A stretch of 64,000 nucleotides of DNA. Source: Conexibacter woesei DSM 14684 (GTDB lineage Bacteria; Actinomycetota; Thermoleophilia; Solirubrobacterales; Solirubrobacteraceae). Where the stretch lies: positions 1,240,001 to 1,304,000 of the forward strand of contig NC_013739.1 in the NCBI RefSeq assembly GCF_000025265.1. The letters run 5' to 3'. Shown one piece after another: positions 25,125-33,237 of the stretch. The number at the start of each line of letters is the position of its first letter. Positions within the stretch are counted from its first letter, which is position 1. The position numbers and the translations under genes are program-made. Under the pieces are notes generated by a model. The model was not told where the DNA came from, ran no database searches, and was given only the letters and a program-made list of their open reading frames with translations.

Positions 25125-25642
25125 GCGGCTTCGCCAAGCGCGTGCTGGCCGTCGCGGTGCTGCTCGCGATCTACCTGCTGACGCTCGGCTCGCTCGCGCT
25201 CGGCGACGTCGCGGTCGGGCTCGTGCTCGCCGTGCTGATGGAGCTGGGCTGGCGGCGGCGCGTGCTGCGCGGCGGCACCGTCGCCGACCCCGCGACGCCG
25301 CCCGGCGTGCCGCTGAGGCGCGCGCTGCTGGCATTGCCGCGGCTCGTGCTCGCGGTGGTCGCCGAGATCACGCGCGGAACGTGGGAGGTCGCGAAGTACT
25401 CGCTCGGCATCCGCGAGCCGGTGCACGAGGGGACGGTCGAGATCGAGCTGGAGGGGATCTCCGAGGAGGGCGTCGCGGCGTGGGCGTTCATCTCGACGAT
25501 CTCGCCGGGCGAGCTGGTGCTCGACGTCGACGAGGAGCGCGGCGTGCTGGTGATCCACGCGCTCGACGCGAGCGACCCGGAGGCGATCCGCAGGCGCCAC
25601 CACGACTTCTACGAGCGGTACCAGCGAAAGGTGATCCCCTGA
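25121..25642 (+). CDS. mrpE: Mrp-type Na+/H+ antiporter subunit E
   Basis: A 173-residue protein with two or three N-terminal helices (AVAVLLAIYLLTLGSLALGDVAVGLVLAVLMELGW) and a cytoplasmic domain ISTISPGELVLDVDEERGVLVIHALDASDPEAIR, which matches the MnhE core T-x-TPGT-LVV region (here ISPGELVLDV). GTG start overlaps mrpD by 4 nt; the stop shares one base with the mrpF start. Confidence 0.92.
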   Translation: MSGFAKRVLAVAVLLAIYLLTLGSLALGDVAVGLVLAVLMELGWRRRVLRGGTVADPATPPGVPLRRALLALPRLVLAVVAEITRGTWEVAKYSLGIREPVHEGTVEIELEGISEEGVAAWAFISTISPGELVLDVDEERGVLVIHALDASDPEAIRRRHHDFYERYQRKVIP

Positions 25643-25911
25643 TGCCCGAGATCGTGATCGTCGTCGCGCTCGTCTGCGTGACGGGGATGCTCGCGATCGG
25701 CGCGGCCGTGCTGCTGCGTGCGCGCGACGTGCTGGAGCGGATCGTCGCGCTCGACCTGCTGACCGTCATCTGCGTCGCACTGCTTGCGCTGCTGACCTAC
25801 CTGCGCGACGTCTCCTACTACCTCGATGCGGCGCTCGCGCTGGCCGCGCTGTCGTTCGTCGCGACGCTGGCGGCGGTGCGCTCCGAGCGCGGCGGAGGGC
25901 CGTTCCGGTGA
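25642..25911 (+). CDS. mrpF: Mrp-type Na+/H+ antiporter subunit F
   Basis: An 89-residue, three-helix membrane subunit. The core LRARDVLERIVALDLLTVICVALLALL matches MrpF's R-GP---DRVVALD region. ATG start in a TGATG junction with mrpE; the stop overlaps mrpG. Confidence 0.92.
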   Translation: MPEIVIVVALVCVTGMLAIGAAVLLRARDVLERIVALDLLTVICVALLALLTYLRDVSYYLDAALALAALSFVATLAAVRSERGGGPFR

Positions 25912-26267
25912 CGCTCGTGCTGGCCGCGCTGCCCGGCGCGATCGACCTCGCGCTGGAGGTGCTGGGCGTCGCGCTGATCGCGCTCGGGATCGTCGTGACG
26001 GGCGTGACGGTCTACGGCGTCGTGCGGATGAGAGGCCTCTACCCGCGCCTGCAGGCGGCCAGCAAGGCGTCGATGCTCGGCGCCGTCGCGATCCTCGCCG
26101 CGTCGGTCGGCACGCGCGACGGCGCGACGATCGGCCGCGCGCTCGTCGTCAGCCTCTTCCTGCTGCTGACGACCCCGATCGCCGCCCACGCGATCGCCCA
26201 GGCGGCCTACCGGCGCGACCGCGAGCGGGAGGGGGAGGCGGGGGAGGCGGAGCCGGAGGAGGAGTGA
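25908..26267 (+). CDS. mrpG: Mrp-type Na+/H+ antiporter subunit G
   Basis: A 119-residue subunit with three helices; GVVRMRGLYPRLQAASKASMLGAVAILAA is the MrpG core (G--R-PD-Y-R-HA--K). It ends with a very acidic Glu-rich tail. GTG start overlapping mrpF. It closes the complete A-G set; such complexes exchange Na+ for H+ and support sodium tolerance and alkaline pH homeostasis. Confidence 0.92.
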   Translation: MTLVLAALPGAIDLALEVLGVALIALGIVVTGVTVYGVVRMRGLYPRLQAASKASMLGAVAILAASVGTRDGATIGRALVVSLFLLLTTPIAAHAIAQAAYRRDREREGEAGEAEPEEE

Positions 26268-26306
26268 GCGGCCCCTCGCCGCTGCTTGCCCGATCGCGCG
26301 CTCCGC

Positions 26307-26346
26307 TTGCCGGACCGCCCGAGTTGTTCTAGTATCAATAGAACAA
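26307..26346 (+). promoter_or_regulatory. promoter with TTGTTCTA/TAGAACAA operator
   Basis: TTGCCG (26307-26312), a 17-bp spacer and TAGTAT (26330-26335). The inverted repeat TTGTTCTA (26324-26331) and TAGAACAA (26339-26346), separated by 7 bp, covers the -10, the transcription start and the A of the start codon. This matches how YtrA-type GntR repressors control their own operons. Confidence 0.75.
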
Positions 26347-26702
26347 TGCTGATTCGCATCGACCCAGCCCGCGCGGTCCCGCTGCACGAGCAGATCGACG
26401 CCGGCGTGCGCGCCGCGATCGCCGCGGGTGACGTCGCCGACGGCGAGCGGCTGCCGGCCGCGCGCGAGCTGGCGAGATCGCTCGACGTGAACGTCCACAC
26501 CGTCCTGCGGGCGTACGCGACGCTGCGCGACGACGGGCTGATCGAGCTGCGGCGCGGCCGTGGCGCGGTCGTCCGCGCCGACGACGTCGCGCGGCGGCGG
26601 CTCGCGGTCGTCGCGCTCGCGCAGGACCTGGTCGCGCACGCGCGGCGACACGGGGTGAGCGATGCGGATGTCGTCCGGATGGTCCAGGAGGCCCAATGCT
26701 GA
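26346..26702 (+). CDS. GntR-family regulator, YtrA subfamily
   Basis: A 118-residue protein that is little more than a winged helix plus a short dimerisation tail: PLHEQIDAGVRAAIAAGDVADGERLPAARELARSLDVNVHTVLRAYATLRDDGLIELRRGRGAVV. That architecture defines the YtrA subfamily, whose members repress an adjoining transporter or membrane-protein operon. It overlaps the DUF1648 gene by 7 nt, and a palindromic operator overlies its promoter. It is likely a local autorepressor. The mRNA should have a leader of at most a few nucleotides. Confidence 0.9.
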   Translation: MLIRIDPARAVPLHEQIDAGVRAAIAAGDVADGERLPAARELARSLDVNVHTVLRAYATLRDDGLIELRRGRGAVVRADDVARRRLAVVALAQDLVAHARRHGVSDADVVRMVQEAQC

Positions 26703-27661
26703 AGCGCTTCGTCCTGCTCCTCGGCGGGCCGCTCGCGGCGCTCACGGCGGTCGCCGCGGCGATCGCGACGGCGGGCGGCCTGCCGAACCCGATCGCCACC
26801 CACTGGGACGCCGGCGGCACCCCCGACGGCCACACGCCGCCGGTGGCGTTCGCCGGCGGTCTGTTGCTCTTGTGCCTGCTGGCGTGGGGCGTGCTGCTGC
26901 TGCAGGCGCGGCGCCGCGGGCCGGCCGGCCTGCGGCTGACGGCGGCGCCGTCGGTGTGGGCGACGATCGCGTTCCTCTGCGGCATCGCCGTCGTGACGTT
27001 CGGCGCGAACGCCGGCGCGGCGAGCTGGCGCGAGGCCGGCGACATGACGCTCGGGACGCTGCTCGCGGTCGTCGGCGCCTCCGCGGCGGCGGGTCTCGTC
27101 GCATGGGCGCTGGAGCGCGGGCGCCCGGTCGCGCCCGAGCGGACCGTCCACGCGGTCGCGCCGATCGCGCTGGCCGCGGGCGAGCAGGTGGTCTGGTCGC
27201 GATCGCTCGCCAGCCGACCGGCGGCGATCGGCTGCGTCGCGATCGGCGGCGGGATGGCCGTCGCGGGACTGTTCGTCGGCGGGGCCGCCGGCTGGGGGCT
27301 CGTCGCCGGCGGGATCGCGACTGCCGTCCTGCTGAGCGCGCTGAGCGAGATCGTCGCGACGGTCGACGCGAGCGGGCTGACGATCGCCTACGGCCCGCTC
27401 GGCTGGCCGCGCCAGACGGTCCCGCTCGCCGACGTCGCCAGCGCGGAGCGGACCGAGATCGACCCCTGGAGCGTCGGCGGTTGGGGCTACCGCAAGGCGG
27501 GGTCGGGCAAGACCGCGGTCGTGCTGCGCGGCGGCGAGGGCCTGCGCGTCGTCCGGCAGGACGGACGCGAGCTGCTCGTGACCGTGCCCGACGCCGCGAC
27601 GGCGGCGGGCCTGCTGACCGCGCTGCGCGGGCGCGCCGGCGTGCCCGGACGCGCCGCCTAG
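26696..27661 (+). CDS. DUF1648-domain membrane protein
   Basis: A 321-residue membrane protein. The N-terminal PNPIATHWDAGGTPDG between two helices is the DUF1648 signature. About six hydrophobic segments follow, ending in a soluble C-terminal ~110 residues with a PH-like strand pattern (GLTIAYGPLGWPRQTVPLADVASAERTEIDP). DUF1648 proteins are often controlled by YtrA- or ArsR-type repressors, as here (7-nt overlap with the GntR gene). The function is unknown; cell-envelope stress or peptide immunity (SdpI-like) is one possibility. It converges on the GGDEF-EAL gene with a 4-bp overlap. Confidence 0.8.
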   Translation: MLKRFVLLLGGPLAALTAVAAAIATAGGLPNPIATHWDAGGTPDGHTPPVAFAGGLLLLCLLAWGVLLLQARRRGPAGLRLTAAPSVWATIAFLCGIAVVTFGANAGAASWREAGDMTLGTLLAVVGASAAAGLVAWALERGRPVAPERTVHAVAPIALAAGEQVVWSRSLASRPAAIGCVAIGGGMAVAGLFVGGAAGWGLVAGGIATAVLLSALSEIVATVDASGLTIAYGPLGWPRQTVPLADVASAERTEIDPWSVGGWGYRKAGSGKTAVVLRGGEGLRVVRQDGRELLVTVPDAATAAGLLTALRGRAGVPGRAA

Positions 27662-29421
27662 ACGGCCTCGGGGGACAGCTCGCCGAACGCGACCGCGAGC
27701 GGCTGCGGCATCGCGATGTGGTGCCCCTGGATCAGGTCGACGCCGAGCCCCGTCAGCAGCGCGTGGGTCTCGGCGTCGCCGACCTGCTCGGCGATCGCGA
27801 CGGCGCCGAGGCCGTGCGCGACGTTCACCGCCGACTCGATCACGAGACGGTCCGCGACCGTGCGGCTGCACTGCTCGACCAGCTCGCCGTCGAGCTTGAG
27901 CATGTCGAACGGCAGGTGCTTGAGGTAGTAGAGCGACCCGAGCCCGGCGCCGAAGTCGTCGATCGCGAAGCGGCAGCCGAGCGCGCGCACCTGCTGGGCG
28001 AACGCGCGCGCCAGCTGGATGTCGGCGACGGCGGCGGTCTCCGGTATCTCGAAGACGAGGTTGCGCGGGTCGACGCCGGTGCGCCGCAGCTCTCCGGCGA
28101 TCGCCGCCAGCAGGTCGGTGTCGGCGAGCGAGCGGCCGGAGACGTTGACCTCCAGCGGCGTCGCGGTGCCGCTGCGCTCCAGCTCGGCGAGCAGGCCGAT
28201 CGCGCGCCGCGCGACCCAGCTGTCGATCGCGACGATCAGGCCGTCGCGCTCGGCGATCGAGAGGAACGCGGCGGGCGGGATCAGGTCGCCGTGCGAGCCG
28301 GTCAGGCGCAGCAGCAGCTCGTGCTGGACGACGACGCCGCTGGTGGCGTCGACGACCGGCTGGGCGACCAGCGCGAAGCGATCGTGCGCGAGCGCGTCGA
28401 CGATCCGGTCGCGCCAGGTCGTGCGCGCGCGGCTGCGTGAGCGCGCGTGGACGTCGGCCTCGAAGAACGCGAAGCCGTCGCCGCCGCTGTCCTTGGCGTC
28501 GTACATCGCGAGGTCGGCGTCGACCACGGCCGCCTCGGCGCTCAGCTCCGAGCGCTCGTCGAGCACCGTCGCGCCGACGCTGATCGTCACGTGGGTGCGC
28601 TCGCCGTCGCCGGGGTCGGCCTGCGCGCGGACGGCCTCGACGAGTCTGCGCGCGACGATCTCGGCCTCGGCGCGGTCGGCCTTCGGCAGCAGCACGGCGA
28701 ACTCGTCGCCGCCGATCCGCGCGACCGTGTCGGTCGAGCGCAGCCGGCGGTGCAGGACGCGCGCGACGCTGGCGATCACGCGGTCGCCGGCCGTGTGGCC
28801 GTAGGCGTCGTTGACCTGCTTGAAGCGGTCGACGTCGACCACGAGCACAGCGCCCTCGGGGCCGTAGCGGCGCACATGCGCGACGTGGCGCTCCAGTTCC
28901 TGCTCGAAGCGGCGGCGGTTCAGCAGGCCGGTGAGCGGGTCGTGGTCGGCCATGTGCTGGAGGTGCGCCTCGACGCGCTTGCGCTCGGTGATGTCGAGCA
29001 CCTGGACGAGCACGCGCGAGCGGCCGCCGTCGGTGTCGCGCAGCGCGGCGGCGTGGACGGCCGCGGGAACCGGCTGGCCGGTCGCGTGCAGGCAGCGGAT
29101 CTCAGTCTCGAGGCCGCGGCGCTCGCCGGCCCGCAACGCCGCGATCGCGCCGCTCAGCCGCGGGAGATCCTCAGGGTGGACGAGCTCGGCGAGCGTGCGG
29201 CCGCGCAGCTCCTCGGGGGTGAAGCCGACGATGCGCGCGAGCGCGGGGTTGGCGACGACGACGCGGTCGCCGTCGTCGAGGACGGCGTTGCCGATCGGCG
29301 CCGTGTCGAAGATCGTCCGCAGGTTTGATTCGGCGCGGCGGATGGAGCGCCGGTGGAGCCGGCGGGCGCCGAGCAGCGCGGTGCCGGCGAGCAGTGCGAT
29401 GACGGGCAGCAGCAGGATCAC
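27658..29421 (-). CDS. PAS-GGDEF-EAL cyclic di-GMP protein
   Basis: A 587-residue protein with one N-terminal membrane helix (LLLPVIALLAGTALLGA). Residues ~33-150 are a PAS domain (FDTAPIGNAVLDDGDRVVVANPALARIVGFTPEEL). Residues ~160-320 are GGDEF with intact IGGDEFAVLLP. The EAL domain from ~335 has ELL in place of EAL but keeps the Asn (EVNVSG), Glu (FEIPETA), Asp pair (AIDDFGAG), Lys (MLKLDG) and Glu (AIAEQV) positions needed for metal and catalysis. It could make or degrade cyclic di-GMP. The start is a GTG with a GGATGGGG ribosome-binding site. Confidence 0.88.
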   Translation of the reverse strand: MILLLPVIALLAGTALLGARRLHRRSIRRAESNLRTIFDTAPIGNAVLDDGDRVVVANPALARIVGFTPEELRGRTLAELVHPEDLPRLSGAIAALRAGERRGLETEIRCLHATGQPVPAAVHAAALRDTDGGRSRVLVQVLDITERKRVEAHLQHMADHDPLTGLLNRRRFEQELERHVAHVRRYGPEGAVLVVDVDRFKQVNDAYGHTAGDRVIASVARVLHRRLRSTDTVARIGGDEFAVLLPKADRAEAEIVARRLVEAVRAQADPGDGERTHVTISVGATVLDERSELSAEAAVVDADLAMYDAKDSGGDGFAFFEADVHARSRSRARTTWRDRIVDALAHDRFALVAQPVVDATSGVVVQHELLLRLTGSHGDLIPPAAFLSIAERDGLIVAIDSWVARRAIGLLAELERSGTATPLEVNVSGRSLADTDLLAAIAGELRRTGVDPRNLVFEIPETAAVADIQLARAFAQQVRALGCRFAIDDFGAGLGSLYYLKHLPFDMLKLDGELVEQCSRTVADRLVIESAVNVAHGLGAVAIAEQVGDAETHALLTGLGVDLIQGHHIAMPQPLAVAFGELSPEAV

Positions 29422-29520
29422 GCCCCATCCATCGGTCCAGCGAACGGCGGCTTGACTGTTGGATGGTCGCTTTCATACCGAGGCACTACGGTTCGGCGCG
29501 ATCGCGCGCCTGCGGCGCGC

Positions 29521-29835
29521 TCACGCCGTGACGCGGGCGGTGAGGACGCCGGCGACGATCAGCGCGATCGCGCCCAGTCGGCCGGCGGTGACCGGGTCGT
29601 CGTGCAGCGCGATGCCGAGCGAGACGGCGCCGATCGTGCCGATGCCGGTGAAGACGGCGTAGCCGGTGCCGGTCGGCAGGTCGCGCAGCGCGAGCGTGAG
29701 CAGGTAGACGGCCGTGCCGCCGAGCACCAGTGCGACGATGCTCGGCCCGAGCCGGGTGAAGCCGTCGGTCGGCTTCAGGCTCTGCGACCAGACGACCTCG
29801 ACGGCACCGGCGAGCAGGAGGTAGACCCAGCTCAC
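29521..29835 (-). CDS. small multidrug resistance (SMR) family protein
   Basis: A 104-residue four-helix exporter. Gly10, Glu13 and Trp16 (GAVEVVWSQSLKPTDGFTR) are the SMR/Gdx substrate-pocket residues; LPTGTGYAVFTGIGTIGAVSLG is the dimerisation helix-3 region. SMR proteins exchange protons for cationic drugs or guanidinium. The GTG start overlaps the flavodoxin stop (GTGA), so both are made from one message under the GAGACC operators. Which cation it exports is not evident; the sequence around Glu13 is closer to SugE/Gdx than to EmrE. Confidence 0.88.
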   Translation of the reverse strand: MSWVYLLLAGAVEVVWSQSLKPTDGFTRLGPSIVALVLGGTAVYLLTLALRDLPTGTGYAVFTGIGTIGAVSLGIALHDDPVTAGRLGAIALIVAGVLTARVTA

Positions 29836-30449
29836 GCGACCACCTCCGCGGCGGGGGTGCGCCCCCGGCGCAGCTCCAGTGCGAGTCGCGCGACACGGCG
29901 GCCGAGGTGCTCGGCGGTGCGCAGGTCGGAGTCGCGCGGCGCTGCTGCCGCGTCGAGGTCGAGCGGCGAGTGGCTCATCGCGCCGAGCCAGCTGCCGAGG
30001 CGGTTCAGCTCGTCGGGGCTGCCGTCCGACGTCGCCCAGCCGGCCTTGAGGTCGAGCCCGACCCAGATCATCCCGTGCTGCGCGGCGAGGATCGAGAACG
30101 TCTGGAGCGTGTTGAGCTTGTCGCCGGCGATCGTGCCGGAGTTCGTGAAGCCGGCGGCGACCTTGTCGCGCCAGCGATCCTCCAGCCACCGTCCCTGCGT
30201 CGCAGCGGCGAACGCGGTGAACGGTGCCGACGGCGCGCCCATGTGCGTCGGCGAGCCGAACACGATCGCGTCCGCTTCGTCGAGCGTGGTCCAGTCGTCG
30301 TCGGCGAGCATGTCGAGGCGCACGAGCGCCGCGCTCGCGTCGGCGACCGCCGCCGCACCGGCCGCGACGGCGGCGGCCTGCCGGGCGGTATGGCCGGTGG
30401 CGGAGTGGAACGCGATCGCGACGGAGATCTGCGAATGGGGAGCGGGCAT
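29832..30449 (-). CDS. flavodoxin-fold NAD(P)H:quinone oxidoreductase, WrbA-like
   Basis: A 205-residue protein. VAIAFHSATGHTARQAAAV is an FMN-phosphate-binding loop. ADAIVFGSPTHMGAPSAPFTAFAAAT and DKVAAGFTNSGTIAGDKLNTLQTFSILAAQHGMIWVG match the WrbA family, which reduces quinones by two electrons. The ATG follows GAGGAGGATCTCC. It is the first gene of the flavodoxin-SMR operon, divergent from MarR. Its promoter (TGCAAC and TTATCA on the minus strand) has an operator in the spacer identical to one ahead of a TetR gene 3 kb away. Confidence 0.87.
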   Translation of the reverse strand: MPAPHSQISVAIAFHSATGHTARQAAAVAAGAAAVADASAALVRLDMLADDDWTTLDEADAIVFGSPTHMGAPSAPFTAFAAATQGRWLEDRWRDKVAAGFTNSGTIAGDKLNTLQTFSILAAQHGMIWVGLDLKAGWATSDGSPDELNRLGSWLGAMSHSPLDLDAAAAPRDSDLRTAEHLGRRVARLALELRRGRTPAAEVVA

Positions 30450-30474
30450 GGAGATCCTCCTCGGTGTGATAAGT

Positions 30475-30528
30475 GAGACCGTGGTCCGGTTGCAGGTCGC
30501 GAGCGTAGCAGAACTGAGACCGCGGTCC
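30475..30528 (-). promoter_or_regulatory. two GAGACCGyGGTCC operators before the flavodoxin-SMR operon
   Basis: GAGACCGTGGTCC at 30475-30487 and GAGACCGCGGTCC at 30516-30528, 41 bp apart, each an imperfect GGACC/GGTCC palindrome. The first lies between the candidate -35 TGCAAC and -10 TTATCA of the minus-strand flavodoxin promoter. The same element occurs twice in front of the TetR gene (33194-33237). Confidence 0.75.
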
Positions 30529-30629
30529 GCTTTGGTGTGTCGCCCGCGGCTTCCGGGCCGCGCGGCCCGCGACGATCGTCTTGTTCGGGATCGTCTATTC
30601 ACCTCCCTACTGCTGCTACGATCGACGGC

Positions 30630-31151
30630 ATGGCACGCACGAGAGCTGCAACGGAGACGGTCATGGCCGAGGGCGGCGTGGCGGGACCGTTCAGCTCGAA
30701 CCTGTGCTGGCTGCTGGCGCGCGGCTACTACACGCTGACGACCGAGATAGCGGCTGAGCTGCAGGCGGTCGACCTGACCCCGCGCATGCACGAGGTGCTC
30801 GCGGCGGCGGCCGGCGGTGACCGCACGCAGACCGAGCTGGTGAGAATGATCGGGCTCGACAAGACGACGATGGTCGTCACGCTCGACGAGCTCGAGGCCG
30901 CCGGCCTCGCGGAGCGCCGGCCGTCGAGGACCGACCGCCGTGCGCGCGTGATCGGCGTCACCAGGGCCGGCAGACGCAAGCTCGTCCAGGCCGACGAGAT
31001 CATCCACCGCGTCCATGCCGACGTCCTCAGCGTGCTGCCGGCGAGGGACCGCAGAGTCTTCATGGCGTCGCTGAAGACGCTCATCGGCGGTCGCCTCGCC
31101 GAACCCGTCGCGAGCGCCCCCACCGTGCGCCGCCGCGCCGTTCGCGCGTAG
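30630..31151 (+). CDS. MarR-family transcriptional regulator
   Basis: A 173-residue MarR protein. The winged helix is TQTELVRMIGLDKTTMVVTLDELEAAGLAERRPSRTDRRARVIGVTRAGRRKL, with the wing Asp-Arg pair present. N- and C-terminal helices for dimerisation flank it. I chose the ATG at 30630, 7 nt after a TACGAT -10-like hexamer (leaderless); an in-frame upstream ATG is less likely. Targets may include the divergent flavodoxin-SMR operon or the MFS exporter downstream; a 10-bp palindrome GACGATCGTC lies at 30571-30580. Confidence 0.88.
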   Translation: MARTRAATETVMAEGGVAGPFSSNLCWLLARGYYTLTTEIAAELQAVDLTPRMHEVLAAAAGGDRTQTELVRMIGLDKTTMVVTLDELEAAGLAERRPSRTDRRARVIGVTRAGRRKLVQADEIIHRVHADVLSVLPARDRRVFMASLKTLIGGRLAEPVASAPTVRRRAVRA

Positions 31152-31205
31152 CGCCCGCCGCGCCCGTCTCACGCCTCTGTCCGTCCTCGCGCCGTCCGTC
31201 GGGAT

Positions 31206-31248
31206 GTGCGGTCGTTTGACCCCCTCATAGGGGTGCAAACGACCGCAC
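31206..31248 (+). terminator. long hairpin between MarR and MFS genes
   Basis: GTGCGGTCGTTTG (31206-31218) pairs perfectly with CAAACGACCGCAC (31236-31248), and CCCC/GGGG pair inside a TCATA-containing loop. It separates the marR transcript from the MFS gene, implying independent transcription. No U-tract follows the stem. Confidence 0.75.
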
Positions 31249-31323
31249 TTCGTCGCTGTCGTCGCTGTCGCTGTCACCGGGCCGCTTCCGCGTGGGCGAC
31301 GGTGTTCCCGAAGAAGATGAGTC

Positions 31324-31343
31324 GAACAAAGATAGTTTTGTTC
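31324..31343 (+). promoter_or_regulatory. inverted repeat in the MFS promoter
   Basis: GAACAAA (31324-31330) and TTTGTTC (31337-31343) flank six bases. The right arm overlaps TTGTTC, a possible -35 with TTCCAT (31361-31366) as -10 after 17 bp. The AT-rich palindrome is probably a repressor site, for MarR or another regulator. Confidence 0.55.
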
Positions 31344-31404
31344 TAGATGATCTGGTACGGTTCCATCCCGTTACCCCGTATCTGCCGATTGGAAGGAACA
31401 AGAG

Positions 31405-33066
31405 ATGAGTCAGCCGACGACACTCACATCGCAGTCCGGCCCAGCCAGCGCCGACCGTCCAGGTCGCGAGCGCTGGATCGCGCTGACCGTCCTCTCCGCC
31501 GCTTTCCTGATGATCGTGCTCGACACGACGATCGTGTCGGTAGCGATGCCGTCGATCCAGGCCGATCTCGGCCTCTCGCAGTCCGGCCTCGCATGGGTCG
31601 TCAACGCCTATCTGATCGCGTTCGGCGGGCTGCTCCTGCTGGCCGGCCGCCTTGGCGACCTGCTCGGCCGACCCCGGGTCTTCATGGCCGGGTTGACCGT
31701 GTTCCTCGCCGCGTCGCTGCTCGGCGGCTTCGCGCACAACGAGCAGCTGCTGATCGCTGCGCGCTTCATCCAGGGCATCGGCGGTGCACTCAGCTCGGCC
31801 GTGATCCTCGGGATGATCGTGACGCTGTTCCCGGAGCCGCGCGAGCGGGCGAAGGCGATCGGCGTCTACGCCTTCGTCGGATCCGCGGGCGCGTCGATCG
31901 GCCTCGTCCTCGGCGGCGTCCTGACCGATCTGCTGAGCTGGAACTGGATCTTCTTCGTCAACCTGCCGATCGGTCTTCTGACCGCCGTCTTCGCGCTGCG
32001 CGTGCTGCGCCGTGAGGAAGGCGTCGGGCTCGGCCGCGGTGCCGACGTCCCGGGTGCGCTGCTGATCGTCGCCGCACTGATGCTCGGCGTCTACACGATC
32101 GTCGAGACTGAGAAGCACGGCTGGGGTTCGGCGCACACGCTCGGGCTCGGCGCCATCTCGCTCGCGCTGCTGGTTGGGTTCGTCCTGCGCGAGTCGCGCG
32201 CCGCAACGCCGCTCGTGCCGCTGCGGATCTTCCGCGTGCCGAACGTCTCCGCCGCCAACGCGGTGCAGGCGCTGATGATCGCGGGGATGTTCGGCCAGCA
32301 GTTCATCATCGCCCTGTTCCTCCAGAGAGTGCTCGACTTCAGCCCGACCGAGGTCGGGCTGGCGATGCTGCCGATGGCGGTCGCGATCGGCGTCTTCTCG
32401 CTCAACTTCACCGCCCGCCTGATGGCGCGATTCGGGGCGAAGGCGATCCTGCTCGCGGGCCTCGCGCTGATCGTCGGCGGCCTCGTCGTGCTCTCTCGCG
32501 TGCAGGCTGACGCAAGCTACGCGAGCGACCTGATGCCGGCGATGATCGTGATGGGCATCGGGGCCGGGCTTGCGCTGCCGGCGATCACCACACTGGCGAT
32601 GTCCGGCGCGACGGAGACCGACTCCGGCGTCGTCTCGGGCCTGGCGAACACGACGCAGCAGGTCGGCGCGGCGCTCGGGCTCGCGGTGCTCGCCACCTTC
32701 TCCGGCACCCGCACCGAGACGCTGGTCCGCGAGGGCGAGTCGGCCGCGGTCGCCCTGACGAGCGGCTACCAGCTCGCCTTCGGGATCGCCGCCGGCCTCG
32801 CCGCCGCCGGCCTCGTGCTGGCCGCGCTGCTCGTCCGGTCCGCCGCGGGAGACGTGGTCGCCGAGAACGCTCCCGCCGGCGAGTCGGATGCCGTCGCCGA
32901 TGCGGCTCGCTCCGGCGAAGTCGTCATCGCTGACGATGCGGCTCGCTCCGGCGAAGTCGTCATCGCTGACGATGCGGCTCGCTCCGGCGAAGCGGTCGCC
33001 GCTGACGATGCGGCTCGCTCGGCCGAGGGGCGCGTGGGCGAGGCGCGGCAGATCGTGCACGCGTAG
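31405..33066 (+). CDS. MFS drug/proton antiporter, DHA2 (14-helix) family
   Basis: A 553-residue exporter with about 14 helices. MIVLDTTIVSVAMPSIQADLG is motif D1 of the EmrB/QacA group, GGLLLLAGRLGDLLGRPRVF motif A, and FVGSAGASIGLVLGGVLTDLLSWNWIFFVNLPIG the antiporter motif C region. The cytoplasmic tail carries 3.5 copies of a 12-residue repeat (DAARSGEVVIAD) that is unusual for the family. The ATG follows GGAAGGAACAAGAG. Position between MarR and TetR suggests inducible drug efflux. Confidence 0.92.
   Translation: MSQPTTLTSQSGPASADRPGRERWIALTVLSAAFLMIVLDTTIVSVAMPSIQADLGLSQSGLAWVVNAYLIAFGGLLLLAGRLGDLLGRPRVFMAGLTVFLAASLLGGFAHNEQLLIAARFIQGIGGALSSAVILGMIVTLFPEPRERAKAIGVYAFVGSAGASIGLVLGGVLTDLLSWNWIFFVNLPIGLLTAVFALRVLRREEGVGLGRGADVPGALLIVAALMLGVYTIVETEKHGWGSAHTLGLGAISLALLVGFVLRESRAATPLVPLRIFRVPNVSAANAVQALMIAGMFGQQFIIALFLQRVLDFSPTEVGLAMLPMAVAIGVFSLNFTARLMARFGAKAILLAGLALIVGGLVVLSRVQADASYASDLMPAMIVMGIGAGLALPAITTLAMSGATETDSGVVSGLANTTQQVGAALGLAVLATFSGTRTETLVREGESAAVALTSGYQLAFGIAAGLAAAGLVLAALLVRSAAGDVVAENAPAGESDAVADAARSGEVVIADDAARSGEVVIADDAARSGEAVAADDAARSAEGRVGEARQIVHA
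32899..33027 (+). repeat. 36-bp tandem repeat in the MFS gene 3' end
   Basis: Units start at 32899, 32935, 32971 and 33007. The first two are identical over 36 bp; the third differs at its end and the fourth is partial. Each unit encodes DAARSGEVVIAD or a close variant. The length is a multiple of three, so copy-number change keeps the frame. Confidence 0.85.
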
Positions 33067-33193
33067 GCCGGGTCCGCCGGCCCGCGACGGCTCGCCGCCC
33101 GCGGGTCGCGGTGCGGCGGCGGACCTCCACGCGCAGATCGTGGGCGAGTGCCGGGAGCGGGGCGGGCGCGCTCCGCTCCCGCGAAAGCGACCC

Positions 33194-33237
33194 GAGACCG
33201 TGGTCCGTTTACACTGACGGGAAATGGACCGCGGTTC
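33194..33237 (+). promoter_or_regulatory. two GAGACCGyGGTCC-type operators at the TetR promoter
   Basis: GAGACCGTGGTCC at 33194-33206, just ahead of the -10 hexamer TACACT (33210-33215), and the variant TGGACCGCGGTTC at 33225-33237, covering the first codons of the TetR gene (ATG at 33224). Both are followed by G(T/C)TT, as are the copies ahead of the flavodoxin-SMR operon. Confidence 0.78.

Noticed and set aside
31324-31343. Same operator as the YtrA site because both contain TTGTTCTAG
   Set aside because: The arms are arranged differently (GAACAAA..TTTGTTC versus TTGTTCTA..TAGAACAA), so the shared 9-mer is probably chance or a shared promoter feature.
32899-33027. CRISPR-like repeat array
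   Set aside because: The 36-bp repeats are contiguous without spacers and encode in-frame protein repeats of the MFS tail.
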